Positions 29,474 through 37,954 of a stretch of 64,000 nt of DNA are shown piece after piece. The notes under the pieces are model-generated. The model ran no database searches. It worked only from the letters and a program-made list of their open reading frames with translations, and had not been told where the DNA came from. The DNA is from DASQFQ01 sp963730115 (GTDB lineage: Bacteria; Actinomycetota; Thermoleophilia; Solirubrobacterales; Solirubrobacteraceae), in contig CAVSQM010000004.1 of NCBI GenBank assembly GCA_963730115.1, positions 868,001-932,000 on the forward strand. The letters are read 5' to 3'. The position numbers were made by a program, and so were the translations under genes. Every line of letters starts with the position of its first letter. The stretch's first letter is position 1.

Positions 29474-30186
29474 GTCGACTCAGCCTGCTGCGAGGTCGCG
29501 CGCACCGCGAGGCAGTGCGTGTAGCGACCGATCGTCTCGCGCTTGTGGCTGTCGGTCGAGAGCGCGATCGAGACGCCGTGGCGCAGGAACGGGCGCAGCG
29601 TGACGGCCGACGGGCAGCGCCAGCGCTCGGAGATCTCGATCTCCTGGCCGGTCCGCGCGGCCTCGGCGGCGAGCCGCTCGAGCCCGCTCGCGGGCAGGTC
29701 GGCCTCGGTCAGCCCGATCTTCGGCAGGATGCTCCCGAAGTGCGCGATCACGACGTGCTGGGGGCGATCGAGGGCGCGCTGCCGTCGAGGTCAGGATCGC
29801 GTCGATCACCGCCTCGGCGCTCAGGTCTCCGGCGGCGATCCGCTCGCGCACCTCGCGCGGATGGGTCGGCCCCTCGGCCAGCGGCACCTGGTGGTCGGCG
29901 GCGTAGATCGCGTCCACGTCGTCGATCTGCCGCCGGCAGGTCGAGCGCGCCGGTCGTGTCGAGCAGCTTGGCCTCGATCCCGCAGCGCAGCTCCACCGCC
30001 GTCTCGCCGCGCAGCCGCTGCACCGCCGCGACGTAGTCGGGGACCCAGTCGGTGTCGACGCGCACGTGGTCGACGCAGCCGAGCGCGGTCAGCCCGAGCG
30101 CCTCGGCCTCCGCGATGTTGTCCTCGATCCGGTCGCGGCCGTCGGAGAACGTCGAGTGCACGTGCATGTCGGCGTGGCTCGTTCAC
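29437..30186 (-). pseudogene. PHP-domain hydrolase, several frameshifts
   Basis: About 245 residues when joined. GTG 30186 overlaps the ATP-grasp stop (GTGA); one extra C near 30176 separates it from the body. Motifs of the PHP family: ADMHVHSTFSDG (first HxH), LTALGCVDHVRVD, MDAIYAADHQVP, VIAHFGSILPKIG and STDSHKRE (final Asp-x-His). PHP enzymes use two or three metals to hydrolyse phosphoesters; here the substrate is probably a sugar phosphate or similar, by context only. The end is at 29437 in the frame as given, or at 29480 if one more indel is assumed, which would leave 6 bases before the glycosyltransferase ATG. Confidence 0.75.
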
Positions 30187-31191
30187 GACGCGATCTCCGC
30201 CGCGTGGCGCAGCAGGTCCTCGATGTCGTCGAACGAGAAGAACTCCTCCTGGAAGAAGCGCACCATCGCGATGTCCTCGAACGGCAGCGGGCCGTCGGGG
30301 ATCGGCGTGCCGAGCGCCTCGCCGATCGCCAGCCGCGGCATGTCGACGCCGGCGCCGATGGTGAGCGGCATCGTGCCGGGGAAGCGGGCGTTGACCTCGA
30401 GCAGGGCCGGCTCGCCGGACGTGTCGTCCTTGACCTGCACGTTGGCGACCGTGGTCAGGCCGATCAGCGTCGCGACCTCGCGCGCGAACGTCTCGAGCCC
30501 CTCGTCGTGCAGCGTCCGGCCGGTCACCGCGATCCCCGAGTCGACCTTCAGGCGCGCGCGCGGGACGACCGCGACGACCTGCCCGTCGGCGCGCGCGAGC
30601 ACGTCGAGCGAGTACTCCGGCCCTGGCAGGTTCTCCTGCACGAGCAGCGTGCCGTCGCGCTCGAGCGCCTCCAGCTCGGCGCGGCGCTCGACGAGCCGGA
30701 TCCCCCGCGAGCCGCTGCCCGCGCGCGGCTTGACGATCACCGGCAGCGCGACCGCGGCGGGGTCGAAGTCGTCGTCGACGACGACGGTCGCCGGGAACGC
30801 GCACGTGGTCGCGGCAGCGCTCGGCCAGCGCCCACTTGTCGAGGCAGGTGGTCGAGCGTCTCCTCGCGAGGCGAGCACGAGCGTGGTGCCGGCGGCGGCG
30901 AACTCGGCGCGGCGGCGCGCGAGCGGGAGCAGCTCGGTGTCGACGGTCGGGACCACGACGTCGACCGCGTCGCGCCGGCAGCGCTCGAGCAGATGGTCGG
31001 CGAAGCGCGGGTCGTCGCCGCGCGGCAGGATCGAGCGGCGCGTCGGGATCGACGAGGTAGAGGCCGGCGCCGAACGGGTCGATGTCGCCCGCCAGCATCG
31101 TCACCGGCTCGCCGTCCATGGCGCGCAGGATCGAGATGCCCGACGGCCCGCCGGCACCGGTCACGAGCACGCGCGGGGAATCAGCCGGCAT
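30183..31191 (-). pseudogene. ATP-grasp ligase (CarB-like), frameshifts in first half
   Basis: About 333 residues when joined. Start ATG 31191 opens with SPRVLVTGAGGPSGISILRAM, a pre-ATP-grasp Rossmann-like domain. The ATP-grasp core is intact in one frame: LPVIVKPRAGSGSRGIRLV (nucleotide-binding lysine and glycine loop), LLVQENLPGPEYSLDV, and PALLEVNARFPGTMPL with the magnesium-binding E-x-N. It joins a carboxylate to an amine, thiol or similar nucleophile with ATP; the substrate is unknown. Extra bases lie near 31035, 30860, 30845 and 30795. Its ATG lies within the end of the REC-PIG-L gene and its stop overlaps the PHP start. Confidence 0.78.
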
Positions 31192-32248
31192 CGGGCACCT
31201 CCACGGGGTCGCGGGTTCGCGGCGGCCGCAGCGAACGGCGCCGCGTCGCTGTCGCGCACGACCTCGAGCGGCTCCACGTAGCGCGCCTGGCTCCACCGCG
31301 ACCAGTAGCGGGCGGTCGCGCGCAGCAGCTCCTCGTCGAGATAGTCGCGCAGCGTGACCTGCGACGAGAAGGCCTGGATGACCTCGAGCTTGCGCTCGAG
31401 GAACTCGTCGATCGCCACGAAGCGCGTCGGCTTGAACTCGACGCTGGTGGACGGCGCCTGGTAGCAGAAGACGCGCGAGATGCCGCGGGCGGCGACGAGC
31501 GTCGCGCTGTGCGCGTTGCGGTGGTCCTGGTGGACGTCGCGGATCGTGTGCGTGTAGACCGTCGTCGGCCTGATCTCCTCGATCACCTCGACGATCGTCC
31601 CGATCGTCGAGCCGCCTTCGCTGACGCTCGTGTCCTCGAGCGAGGCGTGGATGAGCCGCGCGTTCATGAGCTCGGCGGCCCGCTGCGACTCGGCGGCGCG
31701 GTCGGACGCCACACCGCCCGCCTCGCCGCCCGTGAGCGTGAGCACGGTCACGCGGTGGCCCTGGGCCGCGTGGCGCAGCAGGATCCCGCCGATGCCGATC
31801 TCGACGTCGTCGGGGTGCGCGCCGACCGCCAGCACGACGTCCTGCCCGGCGGCGCGCCGCTCGCGCGTGACCGCGACGAGCGAGCGCGCCTTCTCGACCA
31901 GCCCGACCGGATCGAACGGCTTGGTCATGTAGTCGTCGGCGCCGGCGCGCATGGCCGAGACGGCGTGGTCGAACGAGCTGTGGCTCGAGAGGATCAGCGT
32001 GGCGAGCTGCGGCCGCTCGCGCTTGACGCGGTGGACGAGCTCGAGGCCGTCGATCCCGGGCAGGTCGATGTCGCTGACGATCAGGTCCCAGTCGCGCCCG
32101 CTCATGATCGTCGAACGCCTGCTCGGCGCTCGTCGTCCAGTGGACCTCGCCGAGGCTTCCGAGCAGTTCGACGAGCAGCGTCCCGCCGACCTCGTCGTCC
32201 TCGACGAGGAGGATCCGCGCTGCCTCGCTCCGTCGAGCCTCCGCTCAC
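31161..32248 (-). pseudogene. Response regulator receiver fused to PIG-L (LmbE) deacetylase
   Basis: About 355 residues. The N-terminal receiver reads RILLVEDDEVGGTLL, then (after one extra base near 32105) IVSDIDLPGIDGLEL with the phospho-acceptor Asp, ILSSHSSFDHAVSAM and DDYMTKPFDPVGL with the conserved Lys. Without a break the chain continues into a PIG-L deacetylase: VLAVGAHPDDVEIGIGG (zinc motif AHPDD), TLTGGEAGG, and TVYTHTIRDVHQDHRNAH (final His ligand). The stop is 31161, or 31181 if an indel near 31205 is allowed, which gives an 11-base overlap with the ATP-grasp ATG. The enzyme would remove an N-acetyl group from a sugar under control of phosphorylation, probably by the kinase encoded at the end of the operon. 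GTG 32248 is inferred. Confidence 0.78.
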
Positions 32249-32376
32249 CGTCGATCATGATCCACCGAATGTCCGTCCAGTCAGAGGGCTGCCGCGGGGC
32301 AGCGCGATCGGATGCGGGCAGCCTGTCTCGCGTGCGTCCTCGTCGCGTCCTACGAGTCTCGCCGCCGGCCGGAGCG

Positions 32377-33404
32377 ATGACGCGCCGGCGACTCGCGGTC
32401 CTACGCGCGCGGCGCTCGTCGGCGACCGTACGACTGCCGGCCGTGACCGCGACCGCGCTGGCGGCGGCCGGCGACCTCGACGGCGCGGGCGCGATCCTCG
32501 GACAGCCTGGGGGATCTGCAACGCCCGGACGGCGCGCTCGACGGCTCCTACGACCTCGCGGGCCGCGATCCCGCCGGGCCCGCTGCGGTCCGGCAACCAG
32601 GCCTGGGTCGGGCTGGCCGCGCTCGAGTGGCGCGCGGCCGACCGGCTCGCGGCCGCCACGACCGGCTGCTCGCGGGCGTCGCGCGCTGGCTGCTCGCCCA
32701 CCGCGCCGGCGATCGCGGCTCGCCGGGCTTCGGCCTGGTGCGCGGCGGGCCCGACGTCTCGTGGGTCTCGACGGAGCACAACCTCGAGGCCCGCGCGTTC
32801 TTCGCCGGGCTGGCTCGCGGGGCTCACCGGCCGGCGCCGCCCGCCGCTCGACGGGCTGTCCCCGGCTGCCGCCGGCGAGCTGGCCGGCGGCGCTGCCGAG
32901 ACGGTCGCGCGCATCGACCACGCGATCGACACCGCGCTGTTCGTCCGCCGACGGCGCCTCCTTCCGCCAGGGCGTCGGCGACGACGCCCGGCCGCTCGAC
33001 GTGCAGGCCTTCGGCATCCTCTGGCTGATCGGGCGCGACCGTCACGCCGACGCGCGCGGCGGTCGAGCGGACGGCCGACGCGACGATGCGCGTCGAGGGC
33101 CGCCGCGTCGCCTGGCCGGGCGCGGCCGGCCAGACGTTCAGCGGCTATCGGCCGTTCGCCGACGCGTGGAGCCCGGACGTGCTGTGGATGGAGGGGACGC
33201 TGATGATGCGCCTGGCCAAGGCGCGGCTCGGGCTCCGACGTCGGCGAGCTCGACGACAGCGCCGACCGCTGGGCCGCGCTGACCGCTCCGGCCCCGCCGC
33301 TCCAGGTCGACCGCGCCGCGGGCGAGGACTACCACGTGTGGCCGGCGGCGGCGCCCGCTGCCTGGCTGGCGCTCAGCCGGAGCGCGTTCGCGCTGCTGCA
33401 GTGA
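32377..33404 (+). pseudogene. (alpha/alpha)6 glycosidase-like protein, frameshifted
   Basis: About 335 residues when joined, reading from ATG 32377 (GGAG immediately before it). Clear blocks in different frames: GNQAWVGLAALEW, SWVSTEHNLEARAFFAGLA, FRQGVGDDARPLDVQAFGIL, TFSGYRPFADAWSPDVLWME, and the ending VWPAAAPAAWLALSRSAFALL. The EHN-x-EA and D-x-QA motifs on alternating helices suggest a six-hairpin glycosidase or epimerase-like fold, perhaps trimming the glycan made by the neighbouring operon. I do not recognise a specific family. The 128 bases between it and the divergent REC-PIG-L gene contain only a GATCATGATC palindrome near 32249-32260. The 3' end overlaps the TetR gene by 32 bases. 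Confidence 0.6.
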
Positions 33405-33990
33405 GGCCGCCCAGCGCGGCGTCGACCATCGCGTCGGCGTACTCCGGCGTGAGGGGGTCGCTGCCCTGCAGCCAGCGATGGAAGAGCGGGCCCCAGATGA
33501 GGTCGATGGCGAGGCCGAGGTCGAGGTCGGCGGGGAGCTCGCCGGCGCGCTGGGCGCTGCGCAGCCGCTCCTCCTTGAGCCCGGTCAGCGGCGCGTCGAG
33601 CCGCTCGCGCCACTGCACATGGAGCGCGGGGTCGTGGAGGATCTCGGTGGCCAGCGCGCGCATCGGCGCGTCGTAGCGGGGGTTGGCGAGCTGGGCGACG
33701 GTCGCGCGCATGACGAGCTTGAGGTCGGCGGCGAGGTCGCCGCTGTCGGGGAGCGCTTCGACCGTCCCCTCGCCGTCTTGGCTGAGCGCGAGCAGGGCGT
33801 CGAGCAGCACCGCGCCCTTCGACGGCCACCAGCGGTAGATCGTCTGCTTGCCCACGCCGGCCCTGGCCGCGATGCCCTCCACGCTCGTCTTCGCGTAGCC
33901 GACCTCCTCGACGAGGTCGAGCGCGGCGTCGAGGATCGCGGTGCGCGAGCGCTCGCTGCGGCGGGAGGCGTCGGGGGTTCTGGCTGCGAT
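33373..33990 (-). CDS. TetR/AcrR-family repressor
   Basis: About 205 residues. HTH: TAILDAALDLVEEVGYAKTS, then VEGIAARAGVGKQTIYRWWPSK, as in typical TetR helices 1-4. The rest is the ligand/dimer domain (AMVDAALGGL ending). The first in-frame canonical start, GTG 33882, would cut off helix 1. The frame is open back to an ATC at 33990, where ATG or GTG would be expected: a TAGGCT hexamer (33998-34003) lies 7 bases before it as in other leaderless genes here. A base error in this codon, or a real ATC start, are both possible. It faces the 43-residue peptide gene across two palindromic operators. Confidence 0.75.
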   Translation of the reverse strand: MAARTPDASRRSERSRTAILDAALDLVEEVGYAKTSVEGIAARAGVGKQTIYRWWPSKGAVLLDALLALSQDGEGTVEALPDSGDLAADLKLVMRATVAQLANPRYDAPMRALATEILHDPALHVQWRERLDAPLTGLKEERLRSAQRAGELPADLDLGLAIDLIWGPLFHRWLQGSDPLTPEYADAMVDAALGGLTAAARTRSG

Positions 33991-33997
33991 GGGTCAG

Positions 33998-34003
33998 AGC
34001 CTA
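33998..34003 (-). promoter_or_regulatory. Leaderless -10 hexamer TAGGCT for TetR gene
   Basis: TAGGCT on the minus strand ends 7 bases before the inferred start codon at 33990, next to operator O1, consistent with autoregulation. Confidence 0.4.
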
Positions 34004-34011
34004 GCAGTGAG

Positions 34012-34077
34012 ACGAGACGGTCCGTCTTGACAGATCGCACATCGGCATGCATAGTGTGACGAGACGGTTCGTCTCGT
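34012..34077. promoter_or_regulatory. Twin TetR operators O1 and O2
   Basis: O1 34012-34030 reads ACGAGACG-GTC-CGTCTTGA; O2 34059-34077 reads ACGAGACG-GTT-CGTCTCGT, a perfect 8+3+8 palindrome. Their centres are 47 bases apart. O1 covers the -35 of the rightward promoter and lies just upstream of the TetR -10; O2 covers the start of the rightward transcript. The TetR protein encoded at 33373-33990 is the obvious ligand. Confidence 0.75.
34027..34055 (+). promoter_or_regulatory. Consensus-like sigma-70 promoter TTGACA-N17-CATAGT
   Basis: TTGACA (34027-34032) is a perfect -35 hexamer; CATAGT (34050-34055) is a 4/6 -10 at the ideal 17-base spacing. It points at the 43-codon gene at 34093 and is flanked and overlapped by the twin operators. 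Confidence 0.7.
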
Positions 34078-34092
34078 TTAAGGAAGGTGTCC

Positions 34093-34224
34093 ATGCCCCG
34101 CACACGCCAGAGCCCGCGCAGGAACCCGCTGCCGGCCCGCCGGTTCGCCCCGCCGCCGCGCAAGATCGCCCCGCCGCCGATGCCCCGCGAGGTGCGCCGC
34201 AAGCAGATCCGCCGCGGCTACTGA
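34093..34224 (+). CDS. 43-residue Arg/Pro-rich peptide under TetR control
   Basis: 43 codons from ATG 34093 to TGA 34224. AGGAAGG (34081-34087) lies 5 bases before the ATG. The product is very basic: it opens MPRTRQSPRRNPLPARRF, continues with two PPP segments flanking KIA, and ends REVRRKQIRRGY. There are 13 Arg and 2 Lys with no acidic residue except one Glu. No membrane segment or signal is present. It is the only gene placed to use the strong promoter between the twin operators. It could be a ribosome- or nucleic-acid-binding peptide; function unknown. Last 7 bases overlap the convergent glycosyltransferase gene. Confidence 0.65.
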   Translation: MPRTRQSPRRNPLPARRFAPPPRKIAPPPMPREVRRKQIRRGY

Positions 34225-35529
34225 GGCGGGGTCGCGGGCGGCGTGTAGCTCACGCGCTCGCGCTCGGTCTTCGCCCAGCTGCGGCGGTCGGTCAGCTGCC
34301 GGGCCGTCGACCGCAGGAGCGCCGGCCACAGCAGCCACGTGTAGAACGCGTACGCCTGGGCGACCAGCAGGCCGCCCAGGATGCCGCGCAGGCCGCGCGG
34401 CGCCCCGCGCGCGACGCAGCCGAGGACCACGCCGCCGACGCCGAGCACGTAGAAGAACGCGAGCTGCCAGATCGGCCCGCCGTCCCAGAAGCTCGCCTCA
34501 CCGGTGATCAGCAGCACGAGCGCGCCGATCAGCGACGCGCCCACCACCGCCTGCCACAGCGGCATCAGCAGCGAGGTGGCCTGGTCCAGCCGTGCCGGCA
34601 ACGACGCGGGTGCGGTCAGGACCACGCGCATCAACCCGATCGCCTGGAGGTTGCCCTGCGACCAGCGCGTCCGCTGCCGCAGCAGCTTGCGCAGGTTCGA
34701 CAGCCCCTGCTGGTCGACCACGGCGCGCAGCTCCTGGCGCCCCTCCCAGCCGGCGCCGATCAGCCGCAGCCCGAGGTCCTGGTCCTCGGTCAGGCGGTCG
34801 CGCCACGGCCCCTCGTGGTCGGCGATCTCGTCGAGGGCCGACAGGCGATTGAACTGCCCGTTGCCGCCCATCCCCGCGGTCCCCCAGCGCGTGCGCCCGG
34901 CCTGGTAGAGGAAGCCGTAGACCGCGAACTCGACGTCCTGGAACCAGGTCAGGACGCGATCGCGGTTGTAGATGCGGACGCGCGACTGGACGCCGCCCAC
35001 GCGCTCGTCGACGAAGTGCGCGGTGGCGAAGTGCGGCGCGTCCGGCGCGAGCCGGCCGTCGGCGTCGACGACCACGACGATCACCTGGTCGCGCGGCGTG
35101 CTCCCGACCAGCTCGCCGATCCGGCGGTAGGCGAAGTTGAGCGCCGCGGCCTTGCCCTTGCGCGCCTCCGGCGGCTCGCGGCGGAGGATGTGGAGGTCCG
35201 GCTCCTCGATCGCGGCCAGCACGGTCGGCGTGCCGTCGTCCGAGCCGTCGTCGATCACCACCAGATGCCGCCGCTTCACCGGGATCTCCTGGAGCCGCGC
35301 CACGCTGTCGCGGATCGTCAGCTCCTCGTTCAGCGCGGGCACGAGGAACACCCACGCGAACGCGTCGCTGCCGTCCTCGCGCGCGGGCGGCGGGCCGGGA
35401 GCGGGCGCGCTCCGCGCGCACGAACAGCGTCGTCGTCCACACCAGCATCACCACGATCACGACGAACGCCGCGCTGAACAGCACGACCCAGAAGGTCGGC
35501 AGCCCCTCGAACGGCAGGACGAGCGCCAT
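34218..35529 (-). pseudogene. Second processive family-2 glycosyltransferase, one frameshift
   Basis: About 436 residues when joined. ATG 35529 begins an N-terminal membrane helix (FWVVLFSAAFVVIVVMLVW). One extra base near 35405 separates it from the catalytic part: WVFLVPALNEELTIRDSVA, VIDDGSDDGT, VVVVDADGRL (DxD), GMGGNGQFNR, TEDQDLGLRL and QRTRWSQGN (Q-x-x-RW). Three to four C-terminal helices follow. This is a BcsA/NodC/IcaA-type polysaccharide synthase. Its ATG shares the A with the stop of the epimerase gene (TGATG), so it is coupled to UDP-GlcNAc 2-epimerase, which suggests a ManNAc-containing product. Confidence 0.85.
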
Positions 35530-36875
35530 CAGTCCCGCGCGGCCGACGAGGTGCTCCTCCCAGCCTCGTCCACCGCTCGGCCGCATCCAGGTGGCCCAGC
35601 CAGACGTCGTAGCGCCGCCGCCGCGAGGATCGCCGAGCGCGTGTATCCGGAGCCGAACGGCACCGGAGGGTTCGACGCCCGTGAGCAGGTGCTCGAGCGC
35701 GCGCCACGATGCGCTGCGGCGGCGCGCCCGTCACCGTACGGGTTCTCCGCTGCAGCCATCTGCGGCGTAGGCCGCCGGATCGTCGAGGAGCTGCCACGCC
35801 TCGCGCGGCGATGCGATCCGGATCGGTGCCGACGAGCCGCAGCGTGCCGGCGTCGACGCCCTCCGTCCGCTCGGTGCTGTCACGGGCGACGAGCACGGGC
35901 TTGTCCGAGCGAAGGCGCCTCCTCCTGGAGGCCGCCGGAGTCGGTGATGACCAGCTGCGCAGCGGCCCAGCAGCCGGGCCATCGCCGCGTAGCGGAGCGG
36001 CTCGACCAGGAGCACGTTGTCGAGCGGCTCGAGCGGCGGCGTCAGGTCTGCGCCGCACCCGCGGGTTGGGATGCAGCGGAAGCACGACGCGAACGTCCGG
36101 ATGCGCTCGCGCGAAGCGCGCGACGCCCTCGGCGATCCCCTGCAGGCCGGCGCCCCAGTTCTCGCGCCGGTGGGCGGTGACGAGCACGATCCGCGCGCTC
36201 ACTCTCGATCGAGCTCCGCGAGCCGCGGATCGGCGAAGGAGACGTCGAGGCCGGCCGCCCACCGCAGGGCGTCGATGCCGGTGTTGCCGGTGACGAAGAT
36301 CTGGTTGGCGGGGATGTTCTCGCGCACGAGGTTCTCCTCGTTGTCGGCCGTCGGCGCGAAGTGGCATCGCGGCGATGCAGGAGATCATCTGGCGGTTGAG
36401 CTCCTCCGGGAACGGCGAGGAGTTGAAGCCGCCGGTGCGCAGGCCCGGCCTCGACGTGCCCGACCGGAATCCGCAGGTGGAACGCGGTCAGCGCGGCCGC
36501 GAACGCCGAGCTCGTGTCGCCGTGGACGAGCACGCCGGCCGGGAACGTCCCGGCGGACGTCTGCTCGCGCGTCGCCCGCTCGCCCGCGACGCTCGGGAAC
36601 GTCCCGCCCAGGAAGTCCTGGAAGCGGCGCATGAAGGCCGCCACCCTCGCGTTGAGGCTGGGGTGCCGGTCACCCACCCACAGGTCGCCGTCCGCCACGA
36701 TCCCGGCCAGCGCGAGCACCTCGGTGACCATCGCGTGGTGCTGACCGCTCGAGATCACGACCGGCCGGAAGTGCTCGCTCGCTCGGAGCGCGAGGATCAC
36801 CGGGACGAGCTTGATCGCCTCGGGACGCGTGCCGACGACGACGATGATGGGCAGCTTCGGGGAGTCGACGCTCAC
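35529..36875 (-). pseudogene. wecB: UDP-N-acetylglucosamine 2-epimerase, several frameshifts
   Basis: The N-terminus is intact from GTG 36875: IIVVVGTRPEAIKLVPVILAL, SGQHHAMV, LVHGDTSSAFAAALTAFHL and IPVGHVEAG. The remainder is spread over three frames but recognisable: VLVTAHRRENWGAGLQGI with LPLHPNPRVR near 36.1 kb, LLVEPLRYAAMARLL near 36.0 kb, the GGLQEEAPSLGKPVLVARD region near 35.9 kb, and AENPYGDGRAA near 35.7 kb. It converts UDP-GlcNAc to UDP-ManNAc for surface polysaccharide. Joined length about 448 residues, longer than the usual 370-390 because of a C-terminal tail. The stop is merged with the glycosyltransferase ATG. Confidence 0.85.
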
Positions 36876-36949
36876 ACGCCGGGACGATGCCGAGCGGCGG
36901 GGCGAGCGCCCATCACCCAGCGCGGGTGATTGGAGACGGCATCAGGGAG

Positions 36950-37039
36950 CGGAGAGGGAGGGATTCGAACCCTCGGACGAGGTTGACCCCCGTCACACGA
37001 TTTCCAGTCGTGCCCGTTCAGCCGCTCCGGCACCTCTCC
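36950..37039 (-). tRNA. tRNA-Ser (anticodon GGA)
   Basis: On the minus strand: acceptor GGAGAGG pairs with CCTCTCC, anticodon loop CTGGAAA gives GGA, long variable arm (class II), T arm GAGGG-TTCGAAT-CCCTC, discriminator G at 36950. The CCA end is not encoded. Reads UCC/UCU serine codons. Confidence 0.95.
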
Positions 37040-37050
37040 CTGGAAGCGGG

Positions 37051-37941
37051 TCAGAGGGTAGAGGGTCGGCGCGCGCGGAGGAGGCCCTGCGCGAGCGCCA
37101 CGCCGGCGATGATCAGCGCGCCGCCGACGGGCTCGTGCCAGCTCAGCGGCTCGCCGAGGAGGGTGACCCCGAACACGACGGCGAAGACCGGCACGAGGTA
37201 GGTGACCATCGACGCGGTCTGGGCGCCGGCCTCGCGCACGACGTTGAAGTTGAGGATGTAGGCGACGCCGGTCCCGAGCGCACCCAGCGCGAGGATCGAC
37301 AGCCACACCTCGACCCCCGGCACCTCGTCCGGCAGCGACCCGAACGGGACGAACGGCAGCATCAGCAGCGCGCCGATGCTGATCTGGACCGCCGAGATCG
37401 CGGCGCCGCTCTCCGGCCGGCCGGAGACATGGCGCCGCAGGTACGGGAAGCCGAGGCCGTAGCACGTCGCCGCGCCGATGCAGGCGAGCGCGCCCAGCAG
37501 CGTCCCGCCGCCCAAGCCCTCCCACGGGGCGAGCACGAGCAGCACGCCCGCGAAGCCGACCGCGAGTCCGGCGACCTTCTCCGCCGTCGGCGGCTCGTCG
37601 GGCAGCACGAGGAGCGAGAACAGCAGCGTCATCAGCGGCGTGAGCGCGTTGATGATGCCCGCCAGCAGCGAGGACACCTCGGTCTCCCCGTAGGCGAACA
37701 GCAGGAACGGCGCCGAGTTCATCAGCGCGGCGATCACGAGCAGGTGCAGGTAGAGCCCGCGGTCGCGCGGCAGCCGGTCGTGCGTCAGCCAGACGATGGC
37801 GAGCAGCGTGGGGGCGCCGAGCGCGCAGCGCAGCCACGCCACGTGCGTGACGGCGAGCCCGGCGTCGAGCTCGACCTTGATGAACATGAAGCTGGCGCCC
37901 CAGATGACGGCGACCAGCAGGAGCTGGACTGGCCACCGCAC
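37051..37941 (-). CDS. EamA-family (DMT) transporter
   Basis: 296 residues, ten predicted membrane helices arranged as two five-helix EamA repeats: first repeat opens VAVIWGASFMFIKVEL, second opens LLGALACIGAATCYGLGF; each ends with a hydrophobic PVF/PL-x-LF-type segment (ALTPLMTLLFSLLVL; TYLVPVFAVVFGVTLLGE). It is likely an inner-membrane exporter of small metabolites; substrate unknown. It starts 13 bases after the M29 aminopeptidase stop and is part of the operon 39833-37051. Confidence 0.85.
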   Translation of the reverse strand: MRWPVQLLLVAVIWGASFMFIKVELDAGLAVTHVAWLRCALGAPTLLAIVWLTHDRLPRDRGLYLHLLVIAALMNSAPFLLFAYGETEVSSLLAGIINALTPLMTLLFSLLVLPDEPPTAEKVAGLAVGFAGVLLVLAPWEGLGGGTLLGALACIGAATCYGLGFPYLRRHVSGRPESGAAISAVQISIGALLMLPFVPFGSLPDEVPGVEVWLSILALGALGTGVAYILNFNVVREAGAQTASMVTYLVPVFAVVFGVTLLGEPLSWHEPVGGALIIAGVALAQGLLRARRPSTL

Positions 37942-37954
37942 GACGCGTGCGGTC

